From Agaricus subrufescens (lineage: Eukaryota; Basidiomycota; Agaricomycetes; Agaricales; Agaricaceae): DNA of 64,000 nucleotides. Position 1 is the stretch's first letter. Every line of letters begins with the position of its first letter. Position numbers and translations under genes: made by a program. The stretch is taken from assembly GCA_029945375.1 (NCBI GenBank), contig CM057061.1, forward strand, positions 868,001 to 932,000, given 5' to 3'. This document shows, piece after piece, positions 46,962 to 59,101 of this stretch. The notes beneath the pieces are model-generated. The model was given only the letters and a program-made list of their open reading frames with translations. It was not told where the DNA came from and made no database searches.

Positions 46962-48194
46962 TCATTCTAACTTCGATTTCATAGGGGTAGCTTTCCAGCG
47001 TCCGGTCAAAAGGTTGGCCCTAACAATCAGAAGGTCGCGAAGCATCTGCAATGAGGCTGCAACAACATGAAGTTTGCTGCCGGCAACTTCGTGCCAGTCA
47101 ACAGGAACTTCTGCGACGGGTATCCGTAATTGTTTAGCCAAAAGTAAAAGCTCCACGTCGAAGATCCAAGTTGAGAGGTGCTGTGCTGGAAAGATTTGTC
47201 GTGCAGCTGAACGGGAAAAGAGCTTGAATCCACATTGGGTATCGCGTATGTGACCGACTCCTACAATTCTTAGAAGTGTATGGAGGCCGTACATTAGGAT
47301 GTTGCGTAATAGCGAGCGCTGTGATGGGACAAGAAAGTTAGTTTGAACCAGGATTCATATGTAAATGCATACGAACTTTAACGACTGCTTCGGAATTAAC
47401 TAGATGAGCGCGACTGCCAACAGCGACGCTAGCCTCATTTTTTGGAGCGATCTTGTCCATGGCCTTCCAAAGTTTCTCTAAATCCGAGAACTTGCTCGCA
47501 CCATCGGCATCGACCATCAACAAACGTTCACCGCCACTATACAGCATGCCATGCCTCACAGCACCACCCTTCCCAAGGTTCTTTTCAAATGTAATAACCC
47601 GAATATCACTTTTAGGATATTTCTCTGCCAGCTTTAAAGCAGTTTGAGATGTACCATCTGAAGATCCATCATCCACAATGAGGATTTCATAGGATCGTTG
47701 TTTGGAGAGTGGTTCAAGGTGGGTTACTGTCTCTTCCAGCATTACAGGAAGTCTATCTTTTTCATTGAATGCGGGGACGATGACTGATAAGTCGACAGTA
47801 CTCGGATCGAATACTGAGGGTAATTGGCGGGGTTTTGATGACTTGTATGAACGGTATTTCTTTTCAGATTCGCGTGTGATTATAGGAGGAGGCGACCAGT
47901 ATATGAGGGCAAGGCGCAGCTAGAAATCGACAAATGCATATCAGTCAATCGCGTTGCTGCATCAAAGCCAAGACAATCAAATTCAGAGAGCAGGACATTG
48001 AAATCCCGACCCAGACATAAACTGTCGTCACCGATGCAGCGTACTGCACATGGAGGTGTGCAGACCCGCGACTCGAAGAACAAGGATGAAAGAATAGTTC
48101 ATCGTTCAATATAAGCGTGGTTGGCACAACTTACAGCACCAAAACTGCCAACGAGTGCTATGAGGCAGCCATAAAGGAGAGACGGCTGATCCAT
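46962..48194 (-). CDS. ALG5: Dolichyl-phosphate beta-glucosyltransferase
   Basis: ER enzyme that transfers glucose from UDP-glucose to dolichyl phosphate, making the donor for the last steps of the N-glycan precursor. Exons 48135-48194, 47377-47919 and 46962-47318 give 319 residues, the usual length. The first exon is a single membrane helix (MDQPSLLYGCLIALVGSFGA). The GT-A family 2 domain shows VDLSVIVPAFNEKDRLP, EILIVDDGSSDGT, NLGKGGAVRHGM, LLMVDADGASKF and VAVGSRAHL. The third exon has RDTQCGFKLFSR, STWIFDVELLLLAKQ and VPVDWHEVAGSKL. DAD (in MVDADG) is the metal-binding motif. The first intron is unusually long here (215 bases). Confidence 0.95.
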
Positions 48195-48810
48195 GGGTAA
48201 ATACTGTATAGAGTCGACGTGTCACCGCGTGTCACCTCTATGATAATGTAAAAGTGAGTATATGCGTGGTAACGTTTGAAGATGTGGTTCGCTCACAACA
48301 TTCACGACGAGTCAGGAAGCTCCGGATGTTGAAGGCAGAGCGTAAAGATGAGGAAGAAAAGAGAGAGGGCCGAGGTAGCCATCCACAAAATCATGAATTG
48401 TAGGTTTCAGTGCGTGAGAACGTTTTGATCCACCAAGGACAGGGTGTACATTTGCAGCCCTGGTAATTCTACTGAAGATATCATCAACCTACCAAGTCGT
48501 AGCCAGTTTCCAAACTTCATACTCTTCTAGCTAGTATGTCAACTACAACCAAGACCGCAACGAATTGGGGGTACAATTGTTCATCATCCCAGTTGCACGG
48601 TTTGGTTATTGATAACTTTCAATAAATAATATTTGATTAAGACACAGGTCGAAAGATTATAGACGGACAGATTTTCTGAATTGACAGCCCACATACAAAT
48701 AATCCTGTAGTTTTCTCAACGTTCACCACCCTCAAAGCTCACTATTCGCATGTCCAGGATGCATTATCATGCATACCACAATCACCGCCAGCATTGCTAA
48801 TGACCTACGG
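48195..48810. other. Intergenic, no gene recognised
   Basis: Between the ALG5 start and the stop of the RanGEF gene, both minus strand. No open frame of note. It should hold the ALG5 promoter and the RanGEF 3' UTR. Confidence 0.6.
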
Positions 48811-50274
48811 CTAGACCTTACTTCTGAAGAGCCCGAGCGTATGCTGTCCGCCACAAGATACTGCTGCTGCAAACCAAGAGCCACCTTCTTTACGCACGAC
48901 AACCTCTGGTGTTTTGACCTCTTCCTTGTCACTGCAACCAAGCTCGCCTTGAACACCTTGACCCCAAGCCAATAGAGCCCCGCCTTCTGTCACCACCGCG
49001 TTGTTGTGCACGCCAGCCGAAACATGGACCACAGGATCGTTGGTATCCGGGAAAGTTATTTGAGCTGGCGTTGGAAGCAATTGCGGAAGCTCATCCCCAT
49101 ACTTTTTGGCGTATCTCGTCCGCCACTCAACGACGTCAGGGTTATCATCCTCCAGACCGAGTTGGCCACCATTCATGCGTCCACAAGAGTATACCCTGCC
49201 TGCAGCCGTCAGAAAGAGACTGTGATGCTCGCCTCCAGCGATTTCGGTCACATTATCGCCTGCGAGCTCCTGCCTGCTGAGAGACTCGATTTTCTGGGGA
49301 GAATATACGATATTATCTATCTCCGAGAACCAGCCAGTACCGGTCTGGCCAAAATTATTTAGTCCCCATCCCCAAACGTCGCCGTTCTCATCGATAGCGA
49401 AAGAATGGTAGGATCCAGCCGCAACATAAACGGCTCTACGCGAGCGCTTACCAAGAATGATTTTCCTTGGGTTCGTTCCGTCAATTTTCCGACCTTCTAT
49501 GATTTTCCTACCAAGTTGGTACTGTTCACCGGTACCAAGGGTATAAAGGTGGCCTTGAGTTGTGAGAATGACGAGGTGGTCGTTGCCTGCAGCCACTGAT
49601 GAAACGCGGCTCGAAGTCAGGATTGGTGCGGGGAGGTGCTGTTTATCGCTGCGACTCGAGAACCCAAGGGCTCCTTCCGTACCCTGGGTATGTGCTTAGG
49701 AACATAAAGCTGGATAACGGGAATAGGCTTACTCTAAAAGTACCCCAGACACGGAGGTCACCCCTGTCGCTAACCGCAGCACCAATGCTATCACCGGCGG
49801 CGATCACTACAGCACGGAAATTCTGGTCTACTAAAGTTTGAATTGGTCGGGGCCAGCTCGTGAGCTCATCAATGTCGAGAAATGAACCCTCGTTATTGGG
49901 ATCTGGAACGTTCGTAGTGATTCGACCAAGTGCGGCGTTATCATTCGCACCACACGACCATACCTAGGGCAATAGTCAATCACATAGAATACAATATAAC
50001 AAAAAGCAATCGGATGTACGATCCCGTTCTCATCTATGAAAAGTGTGTGAAGACCACCGGCAGCAATTGCCGTTATACCAGCGCCACTTTCACCGAAGGT
50101 GCCTTTCACGATCTGAGCCTCGACCCATTTGTTTCGTCTTGGCTTGTTCAAGGAGTCAAGAACATCCGGGCCCATGCCGAATTGACCGAAGTTGCCAGCA
50201 CCCCATGCAAACAGGACAAGACCAGGTCTAGCCGTTAGAGGTGGAGTTGGAAGAGGGTTGAAGTGCTGAGCCAT
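48811..50274 (-). CDS. RCC1: RCC1-type Ran guanine nucleotide exchange factor
   Basis: Seven-bladed RCC1 propeller protein; ATG at 50272-50274 (MAQHFNPLPTPP), stop at 48811. Blades are read from the repeated pattern AWGAGNFGQFGMGP, ITAIAAGGLHTLFIDENG, VWSCGANDNAALGR, VVIAAGDSIGAAVSD, RVWGTFR joined to GTEGALGFS, VSSVAAGNDHLVILTTQG, YTLGTGEQYQLGR, VYVAAGSYHSFAIDENG, VWGWGLNNFGQTG, VTEIAGGEHHSLFLT, YSCGRMNGGQLG, VVHVSAGVHNNAVVTE and VSCGGQHTLGLF. The WGTFR...G.GF element in blade 3 is typical of true RanGEFs (S. pombe Pim1, yeast Srm1) rather than other RCC1-repeat proteins. It loads GTP on Ran at chromatin, powering nuclear transport. It lacks the long basic N-terminus of many RCC1 proteins. 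Confidence 0.85.
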
Positions 50275-50548
50275 CGAATGTGGCTGAAACAAGTCAGGCG
50301 TTGTTATTTGCACCGGAACTTACTCCGGTACCGAATTTTGGTGACATTTTAGTGACGCTCACCCTCGGGCAAAGGGTGGGATTGCACACACTATCTGGCG
50401 TGTATTTGCTTAGCTTAAGCACCATGCAGCATTATAGTAATAAAATATCACGGAGATGACACAGCAACTGACAACTAGCAAGATTGATGTATGAAGTAGG
50501 TTTGTAACATAAATTTTGGAAACTGAATCTGGGAAATAATGACACTTG

Positions 50549-52813
50549 TCATGCTTGAGGGACGTTCAAAAGTATTTTAGCTAATAGGTCCTGAGCCGCC
50601 TTGGAACTTCCCAGCTGAAAACGCAGTGAGCGAAAAAAATATAACCAAAAAAGGAGAGATGAGATGTACCCTGAGGTTATAATGGGTCGTAATGCCATTT
50701 TCAATCGCACTGAATCTCAAGTAGCGAGAATCTTGGTCAGCCAATGCGGCCACCATTCCAGGGAACAACGTGATGTTGAGAAGTAAAGTATAGACTGCAT
50801 CCTTTCGCATGACTGGAAGCACAATCAGGAAAGAATCATCTAAACAGAATTTGACTCGTACCTAGTCGAGCACCATTCCCTCCCGATCTTCTAACATTCA
50901 GCCTGATTAGTCCAGTGCCTCGCTCTTTCCACTGGCTATCCTCTAGAGAAAACAATTTTGCGCGAACTTGATGTATTGTCCGATCGTCTTCCTCTCCAGT
51001 AATGACTACTATCGTAAGTATCACTGTCAATGATAGCGGAAGATTTTGCTAACCTTCTTGTTCAGTAAGGACAGGCTTTGAATCCTCATCGCTCCTATTA
51101 CTGTCAATGTCGTCGTCTCGTGTTGCCCTTAGTTTCTCTCCGAATGCCGCATCCCTGACTTCTTCATCTTCTTCTGGACTTTGAGACCGATTGGGTTCCA
51201 ACACATTAAGTGTCGAATGTCTTTCTTGAGAACTATGAGACGATTCAGGTGGTGAGTCTGCACGAGCACGTTTTTGTGCGGGGACAACGAATCCTTGAGT
51301 ACTCCCAATATATGATGCAAAAGGGTTGGAGTTGATGGAATTGCTCCTCCCTGGTGGTGATTTAGCTCGGGCTGGTTTTGATGTTAGCCCAAGCACCGGG
51401 GACTTTGAACGCGCGGCAGCGGCAAAAGGTGAGGAAGGCGAAGCGAATGCTTCGAACCCTGAACGTTTCAAATTCTTTGGCGGGGATGACGATAGCTCGC
51501 TTGGGGTACTCGCCAGACTTGACAGGGTTGTAGACGAGGACGAGTTGGCAAACACAGATGGAGGGGAGCTCTTTCCTGAGGCAAATAGATTGGGGCCTTT
51601 GACAGCGGCAAAGGGAGAGACATTCGCATAAGCCATGAAGCCCGTCTGAGAAGGATCAATCAGTAAAGAAAGTAGTACAGCAGGTGATGATGCCACTCAC
51701 TAATTTCGGGGAAAGCTTGGACGAAGGGGATTTGGGTTTGGGTGAAGGCCTTTGTTTTTCTGGAGGAGGCGACGGCCGCCTAGCTTCTGGAGGAGGCGAT
51801 GGCCGCTTAGTTTCTCGAGGATTAGGGTCGCCTTCTTCGTCTCGTGGCCGTTTTAAGGGTTCAGGCGCATTTTTTAGCACACTTTCCTCTCCATCAGATT
51901 TCTGGCTTATTCTCTCTTCGGATGGACGCTTCGAGCCTCCTTCGGAATGACTTCTCACATGAGTTTGCACAGCCGATGCCACTGCGGCCGGAACGGCAGA
52001 GTCGGTGGACTTATCGTCGGCACCCTTATCTGCAGCACCCTTTTCTGTTGTGTCCTTGGTGTCATCGTCCATTGAGGAGTTAGTTGATGCGCCCTGTTTC
52101 TCGACCTTTGGCAAGCTTTCGTCTTTCACGTCGGTTATCACTACGTCTGCGTCCTCTGACATTTCCTGTGTGGTTTCCGGAGGAGGTACTAATGTTGGCT
52201 GGGCCTGGACCTCAGCCACTTGCTCATACTGCTTATCAGAGGCATTCAGGGTTTGCCAGTGAAGGTCTTCTACGCCTTGACTGATTTGCCCGACTCTGAT
52301 CCTAATTTCCCGCCCCGGTGAGACCGCAGCACCGATGGGAGGTGAAACGGAATGAGACCGTGACCGCGATCGTAAGCTACAGGGCTTGCTGGTCTCATCT
52401 TCTATTGTTTCCTCCCGTGTGGTCCCCAAAACGCGCTTATTGCGTTTCGCTGATGAGTGAGCGTCTCGTGGTTCAGTTCTAGCGGGAGCATCAGAATCAT
52501 CCTGCGTGCGTGCACGTTTGTTGTTAGCGTGGGTGCGGAGGTGGAGCAGAAGATGCGACCAGGAGATGTTGGTCGGTGCAACAGAACAGCACCAGAGATA
52601 CACACCATGTCTTTAGGAGTATTGACAGGCTCGAGAGAGACCTCCCTTTCACGTTTCCTGGACGTCTTAGAGCCTTGGCAAGAAACGTAATGAGTAAAGG
52701 GCTGGCACGGTGCAGTGAATCGACTGACTAGACTCGCTCTGGTCTGGCTCAGGGGGTGTGAGCGGGGGGGAATCTGCGACCTGCGAGGATGGCGGGTCGC
52801 GTTGGTCAGTCAT
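50549..52813 (-). CDS. RanBP3/Yrb2-like Ran-binding protein
   Basis: The start is the ATG at 52811-52813 (MTDQRDPPSSQ), and the stop is at 50549. The N-terminal two-thirds are disordered and charged with Ser/Pro (KKRxREREVSLEP-like, RRPSPPPEKQRPSPKPKS) and FG/GF-type patches (GFMAYANVSPFAAV, NPFASYIGSTQGF). The C-terminus is a Ran-binding domain: VRAKLFSLEDSQWKERGTG, LIRLNVRRS, ITLFPGMVAALADQDSRYLRF, then YNLRLGSSKAAQDLLAKILL (end). WKERGTG is the RanBD signature. The layout matches RanBP3 (S. cerevisiae Yrb2, S. pombe Hba1), a cofactor of exportin Crm1. The final exon (LGSSKAAQDLL...) replaces a longer readthrough. It lies 275 bases upstream of the RanGEF gene on the same strand. Confidence 0.85.
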
Positions 52814-53089
52814 GGGAGAGGGATTGTTATAATTGTGAGGTGTTGTGTGGATTTAAGGTCAATTCAAGGCTTGACCCTTCCGCTCGGCTTTATCCGACGG
52901 CTATTCATCCTGTTTTATCTCGCTTTTTATTTTTTTAGATACATGTCGTCGCCCAATACTCTAACCATAAAGAAGTCAATATACAATCATGCCCAGATAT
53001 TAGGATATGTCGTCCGGCATCGCTGTGGACCAGCATAGGGTAATAAGGATATATCGTATGTACGTCGTCAGAACCGAGATCATCGCGAG

Positions 53090-56000
53090 GGTGGGGGCCG
53101 GACGGTTTCCGGGCTATTTGTCTCTCGACAAGGGTTTTTCCTCTTCTCATCCGCATGTTGCAACGCTTCTCGCAGGCTTCTTTCAAGGACAGGTTTTGTT
53201 AGCACCCTATAGATCGCAGATGAGCATCGGTGTTTGTTTAGCAATCAAACACCTACTTGTCTACACCAGCCTCCAGATATTCCTGTTGATCTATTTTGCA
53301 GTGGTAATTCAGAAACTGCGACTGCATGTTGATTAATTCCGCGAATCACTTACCAGACAATAGCGCATTTCCTATGCAGATTTGGGATTTGATAAATTAC
53401 AAGGAGAAGAGTATAGTAGCTGCCAAAAACGTACCTGTCACACCCACAACGAAATCTTTCCTCTCAAGCTCCCGTAATTTTGCTACAACCTTCAACCCCG
53501 ACATCTTGGGCATTTGGTTATCCAAGAATATTACTGCATATTTGTATTCATCAGATGACCCAGGCGGTGTTGTTGCAGACGTTGACCGATGGGGGGATAC
53601 TTCCTGCTCCAATATTGGTTTCATCTCCCTCGTCATAGAATAGTCACTCGACGGCGTCGATATCGGCATGCTTATCCGCCTCCCCAAAATCATCTCCAGT
53701 GCTACCTCACCATTCTCAGCACAAGAGACTTGGCACCCTAATCTCGTTAGTATCTTCTTCATCAGCGTCCGCGTCAATGGATCATCATCAACGACCAATA
53801 CTGGCATCCCCACCGACTCGAAACTCATCCCAGCATTCAGCGAAGAAGGACTTCCCCGAGCATAGTTCGCATCAAACATTGCTAAGGGCGATGTTGACGT
53901 GGTGGAATATGAGGAGCCGATCGCAGGCGTATAGGCTGCAGATGGGGAGATTGGAGGCATTTGCGTTTCAATTGAAAATGTTCTTGGCGAGGGTAGCTGG
54001 ACGAATGTTGGCCGCTGTATCACCCTCTTCGTACTAGGCACCGGCGTACTTGATGATGATGAGCTATCCTTCTCAACTTGATTCCCCTTTTCAGGTTTAC
54101 TCTCCTTTTCAACTACACCCTCCTTCTCACTCTCCTTTCTGCCCTCACTCTCCTTTCTACCTTCACTCTCCTTTTCAGCTTCGACCTCCTTTTTGGCTTC
54201 TGAATTTTCTTCCTCAATCGCTATAGTTGATACTCCCATACTCATACTTGTAAATGATGTTGCATTTGAAGCAGAAGAGGTCGTAATTGTCGCCATTGAC
54301 TTGCCGTCCGATCCTTTCTCGAATTCGGGTGTCGGCATAGCACTTGAACTGGGCGTATTCGTATGAGTTGAACTTGACATGGGCACTGAACTTCGGTCTT
54401 GGGCCATGTCACCTTCATCTTCCGAGGCTACAGCTGTCGAGGGGTACGTACAGGTCGACAAACCGCTCGGTCTGCGTATAAACGCAGGCTCACCCAATTT
54501 TTGTCTATTCACTTCATTCCCGGAACGAGCTGAAGAAGAACAGGGAAAGCGGTCATAAGCATCTCTTTGAATGAAACTTTTGGAATCGAAGTGACATACC
54601 TTCGTTCGAATAATCAAACACCAGAAACTCTTTCGCTGCAACAGCTGTACCATTTCCTTTGTACCGCATCATGGTATCACTTTCCGATGTTCTATGCGCT
54701 ACGTTTTCACGTTCTGCTGTTTCCCTTGGCATGAGAGGTTGTCCATGTAAATGCTCGAAGTGATTGCATCCTCTTGCCACGTCAGGGCCTGCGCGCGGAA
54801 ACTGCGTCGTTACGGCTTCGTTCCCGATTCCAAGCGGAAGTTCTACCCAGAATGTTGAACCTCGACCAACCTTCGATTGCACTCCAAGCCTTCCTCCGCT
54901 CAATTTGACGATCTGTCGTACAAGCGCTAAACCCAGGCCAGTCCCCTTTCCGCCTTGTAATCTCCCTTGTTCTGTCTGATTAAATGCGGCTGAAGTATCA
55001 TATTAATGAATCGAAGACATGTCCTACCAAGTTTGACTTACTGAAAAGCTTGTTCATATCAGATGGCTTGATACCGGACCCAGAGTCTTCTACTTCGATC
55101 CTCACTATCATCGTATCCGCAGGATTCTTCCCATTAGAACCACTACGAGACTTTGAAGGCGAACGCGACCTCTTGCTTGCTTTCTCTTCCATTTCCTGTT
55201 CTGTATCGTGCTGATTAAGATGTGATGCCGTTAGCGGATAACGTGGCTTTTCGTCAGGCATTTCTTCCGCATTGTGTTGTAGTGTGAGCAGAAGGGCCCC
55301 TCCTGGTGGTACGACAGGGAGTACTAACTTCGTTCGTATTGAGATTTTACCACCCTTCTCCGTGAATTTGCAAGCATTACTACATGCAAATCGCTCAAAA
55401 CACTTGAAATGAATGGCAAAAAGAAACTTACCTGGCAAGATTTGTGACGACTTGTCTCAATCGCACCTCATCCCCGGTAACAACTCCCGCTATATCTGGG
55501 TTGTCTTCGATGTATTGACGGACAACCTCTGGATCTTGACCGAGTGCCTCATAGGCCGCTTTGCGAGCAACCTAGAAAGCATGATTTGACAATATTTCAA
55601 CAGTATGCACAGTCAACCTACATAATCAATACTTGGGTCTAGAAACATCGCGAAGCCTAGTCCATTGGATGAAGTATCAATTTCGACAGAGGTACAAAGA
55701 GACTGCATTGTCTGGTGGAACGCGTATGGCTAGGAGAACTGTGTTCAACAAGCCCTTTTTCAATCTGAAACTTAAGCACGTACTTTTGATGCAGATTCAA
55801 ATTTTCCACTGTCCATCTTGTTGCTAGATAAATTTTACTTAAATTGATTGTTAGAGCACTCAGAACGAGAGTCACTGACAAATCCAGGACATCATTAAGT
55901 ACTGTTGGATTAAATCATGAGCTGGTGATTTAGCGCTTGCTATTTCTATATCCTACCTTTCGACATCATGATCAAACTGTTGGATAACGCGCTAAACTCA

Positions 56001-58119
56001 AGCTGTTGTTCTTTTACAATTCCACACGCATGCATGTTTTGGACAGCCAGCACTGGGTGGACTATAAGCATTTTCGAGCTTGGAAGAACGTTGACTCACA
56101 AGCAGTATTCAAAGGCACTCGCACTTGTGTTAACCCGAAAAAATAAAATAAGTAGAGTTTTCACGCTCTCAGCAAAGCTACTTATCATGGAACACGTAGC
56201 TGGGGATAGATTAGTCATCAAAATAGGTGTTCATAAAAAGATCCACTCACGAAGTTAATCGTCGTTTTGAGTCCGCAGCTTTCCGCTCATTCACTTGCGC
56301 CTTTTGAGTCGCCTGTTGATTTATAAATAAAGTGTTCAAGAATGGGGAAGGGGCAAAAAATCAAATTCATTACCTTCCACTGGGCCTTCAGTTGATATCG
56401 AAGGGTGTACAGGCGTCTCTCTGACTGATACCGTTTTAATTACTGTTTCAGAATCTGATACGAGACCCCTCACCTTTTCACGCATGTAATGCACGTAAAT
56501 AAGGACTGGATCCCCGCATGAGTAGGCCAAGATAAAGGAAAGTTATACAAGCCTTACAGAAGTGGAAGACAAAAAAGTTTATCATGTCTGTTCAAGCAAT
56601 TAACATCGCGTCTGATAATAGGAAAACAACATACTTCTTCCCCAGCTTGTTTGGTCTGGTATCATGATAGCCGAGGTCCTGTTCAGAAAGTGGGCAATTA
56701 GTAATCAATAGGATACTTGTTCGACTTACATGATGAAAAAGCATAGAGCTCCAATAGCGGCCATGAGCCTATTGAGACTCAGCCCAAACAGGCCCATAGT
56801 TTGCAGTGCCTATTGCCAAGATAAGAGATGTTCTGAAATTGCTGCTTTGGAAGGCGTCACCGTTGTGTAAAAAAATGTTCCTAGAAAATCGCGTTTCGAG
56901 CAATAATGAAGGGGTCTATCACCAGTATCTTTCTCATAGAATCTACATATTTTCCTGGAACCATTGCATTTCAGGGGCGCAGAAGAAACTGGATGCTCGC
57001 GAAAGCTTACAAGTACAGAATGATGTAGAATCCCCTGCATATGCAAGTTAAACGAGAGCGCAGGAGTTACGGGAAAACTTACCAGGACCAGATCGCGCAA
57101 ACCAGGAATAATTGGTAGGATATCGGTCGATTTCGGGGCCAGTCGTAAATCACCATCCATCTGACAAGGTAAGATGAATAGTGGATGGGGGAGATTCGGA
57201 GCAGCTTACAGCACTGGGATTGCTAGTAGAGGTCCGACCTGAAAGATATGACTCACAAGGATAATTAGGCAACGCATATCATACGTACCACATAATAAAA
57301 AGCAATGTCAGATTTCTCGACAGAACCGTCATTCTTGTCCAATAGCGCCACACCAACAACCCAATTCACTATAAGCCAGAGCGCCCCCCAAAGTGCTAAG
57401 CTTTTCTTCAACATCCAATCCTCCTAAGTGAGGTGGTCAATGAATATGTCGTTGGGAGAAATGGTGAGCGCAACTTGTGCATAGTGATTTTCAGACTTTT
57501 CGTCCTCGAAGCGGGTGAAGAAGAATTCGCGAAGAGTCGGGAAGAATTTGTAGCGTAGGACAACGAGAGGCCGTGAAATTCGCCCAAAACCTTTCGGCTC
57601 CTCAATTTCATGATCGCTGTTTTTTCCTACAGTCTGTCCAGTCTGTCCCATTGCCGACCTATCAAATAGCAACATGTTGGCACCGTGTTCCGATGGCGAC
57701 GAGTCGGAGCTTTTGACTTCTTCTGACCACGCACGGTCAACCACTACCTCATCCACTTCTGCACTATCATCTACTGGCTGACCTTCCCGTTTTGGAGGAT
57801 TCTCCCCTATGCTTTCACCAATAAAGGAGCTGTTCGAGGGGGCCACACCTGTTCCGAGCTGTTTCTTCAGGCGCATCCAATAGACGCTCAGATCCAGACG
57901 TGATGCAATTCTAGTACGAGCCGAACTACGGGGGAGAGTCGCAGGAGGGGGTAGGATGTGATCGACGGCGGTGGAGGTGGCTGGGGTGGGCATTCCAGAC
58001 TTGGGGAATTCGTGAGTGTTCTCGCTCATGGGGGTGCGGGAGGGCGGCCCCAGGTTCTCTTCCTCATCGGACCATGGAGGCACACGAGGGTATGTGAGGC
58101 GTCTGAACCAGGAGGACAT
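53090..58119 (-). CDS. Hybrid histidine kinase with membrane-bound sensor
   Basis: Two-component sensor kinase; ATG at 58117-58119 ([10 protein letters not shown]), stop at 53090. In order: a disordered N-terminus; a region of several membrane helices ([41 protein letters not shown]); the dimerisation H-box YVFHEVRVPLN with phosphoacceptor His; [21 protein letters not shown]; the ATP-binding domain with N-box [11 protein letters not shown]1 [16 protein letters not shown] and G2 [10 protein letters not shown]; a long Ser/Glu/Lys-rich linker; and a receiver domain ([30 protein letters not shown] with phosphoacceptor Asp, then VDKVLTKPV). About 65 extra residues lie between the N and G1 boxes. 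The gene has many introns; the one splitting HE in the H-box has AT-AC ends. Signal and partners are unknown; such kinases feed the Ypd1-Skn7/Ssk1 relay. Confidence 0.92.
56127..56185 (-). other. AT-AC intron in the H-box of the histidine kinase
   Basis: 59-base intron whose ends on the minus strand are ATAAGT and TTAACAC. Removing it joins CATG to AAGTGCGAGTG, giving YVFH-EVRVPLN, the exact conserved H-box. No GT-AG pair restores this: the only nearby GT-AG choice shifts the frame into a stop, and an AT-AG alternative would give HVR and lose the conserved Glu. ATAAGT matches the known U2-type AT-AC donor rather than the U12 donor (ATATCC). Confidence 0.75.
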
Positions 58120-59101
58120 TGGGGACGGCCTCCACCGAGGGGAGCGACGAAGCAATGGGGGAAAGGGCGACAAGGACGAAAGAATACACACACGATACTC
58201 GATGTGAGTGACGATTTCTGAGTAGTCACAGCTGTACACAAGCTATATCGAGATTGATCTTCGATGACATAAGCGGTCGTGGTGGCAGGGGGATCAAATT
58301 AGACTCCGAATGGAAAGATCACGAATCAACATAATCACCGGCGTTGCCCACGGCAACTGGCAGACGGGGTTGCTGCCTCCTTCTGGCCCGGGAGCTGGCC
58401 CTAGCTTCAAATGACGAGCCATCAGAGTTAGCATTGCCATCGTTGGGCCTTGGACCGGCTTCTGTCCCCACTCGAACAGTTTCGAACCTCGGTATGTCGG
58501 CATCTACACTGCCCTCTGACCCTGCACGTCTTCAGTCCCGCTGTGATGGTCCCCGACGATTTTAACTCACCACCAAACCATAGATCCAACGCTGCTCCAG
58601 CGCTGCTGCGCTGACTGATGTCCCTCGACGCCGCTCAAAACGCGCGGTATGTAAGGGGTAATTGGAATGGCGCCTCCCCTCGTCTATTCTTAGTGATGTT
58701 TCGGTGGAAGGCACCCCAACCCCGGGTGCGGCTTCAATCAGAAGGCCAGCTGTTACTGAGATAGATGAGTGGATACGGGGCTTGCTTTAATTATAAGAGC
58801 TGAACGACCCACCTGCGGGTCCTCGTCGTGGCCGCAAGAGTCACTTTGAAATTGTGCTATTCTGGGATAGATGTGCCGTCGGAGTATCAATTATCGGCCA
58901 CTTCTTGTTTCCTCTCTTGCACCTTCACCGACCATACATCACTCAGATTTGCGGAAACTGATTCCAAAAACCCATCAAACCCTTTGTATTGTGTATTTAC
59001 CCTCTGATCAGCACCTTCTTTGTCCTTGTGTATTTTTCCCTCGTTTGGTTCCCACTTGAGTGCCTCGCCACAGTCATACAAGCCCATACAAGTTACAACA
59101 C
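58120..59101. other. Intergenic with an unresolved minus-strand coding-like stretch
   Basis: Between the kinase start (minus) and the Snt2-like start (plus). On the minus strand a possible small gene ends at TGA 58319-58321: its last exon would read GSVDADIPRFETVRVGTEAG..., with an intron (donor GGTG|GTGAGT near 58572) and an upstream exon around 58573-58640 (GAALDLWFG). A second open frame (58573-58800) competes with it. I cannot find a start or a family. The rest is promoter sequence for the two flanking genes. Confidence 0.35.
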
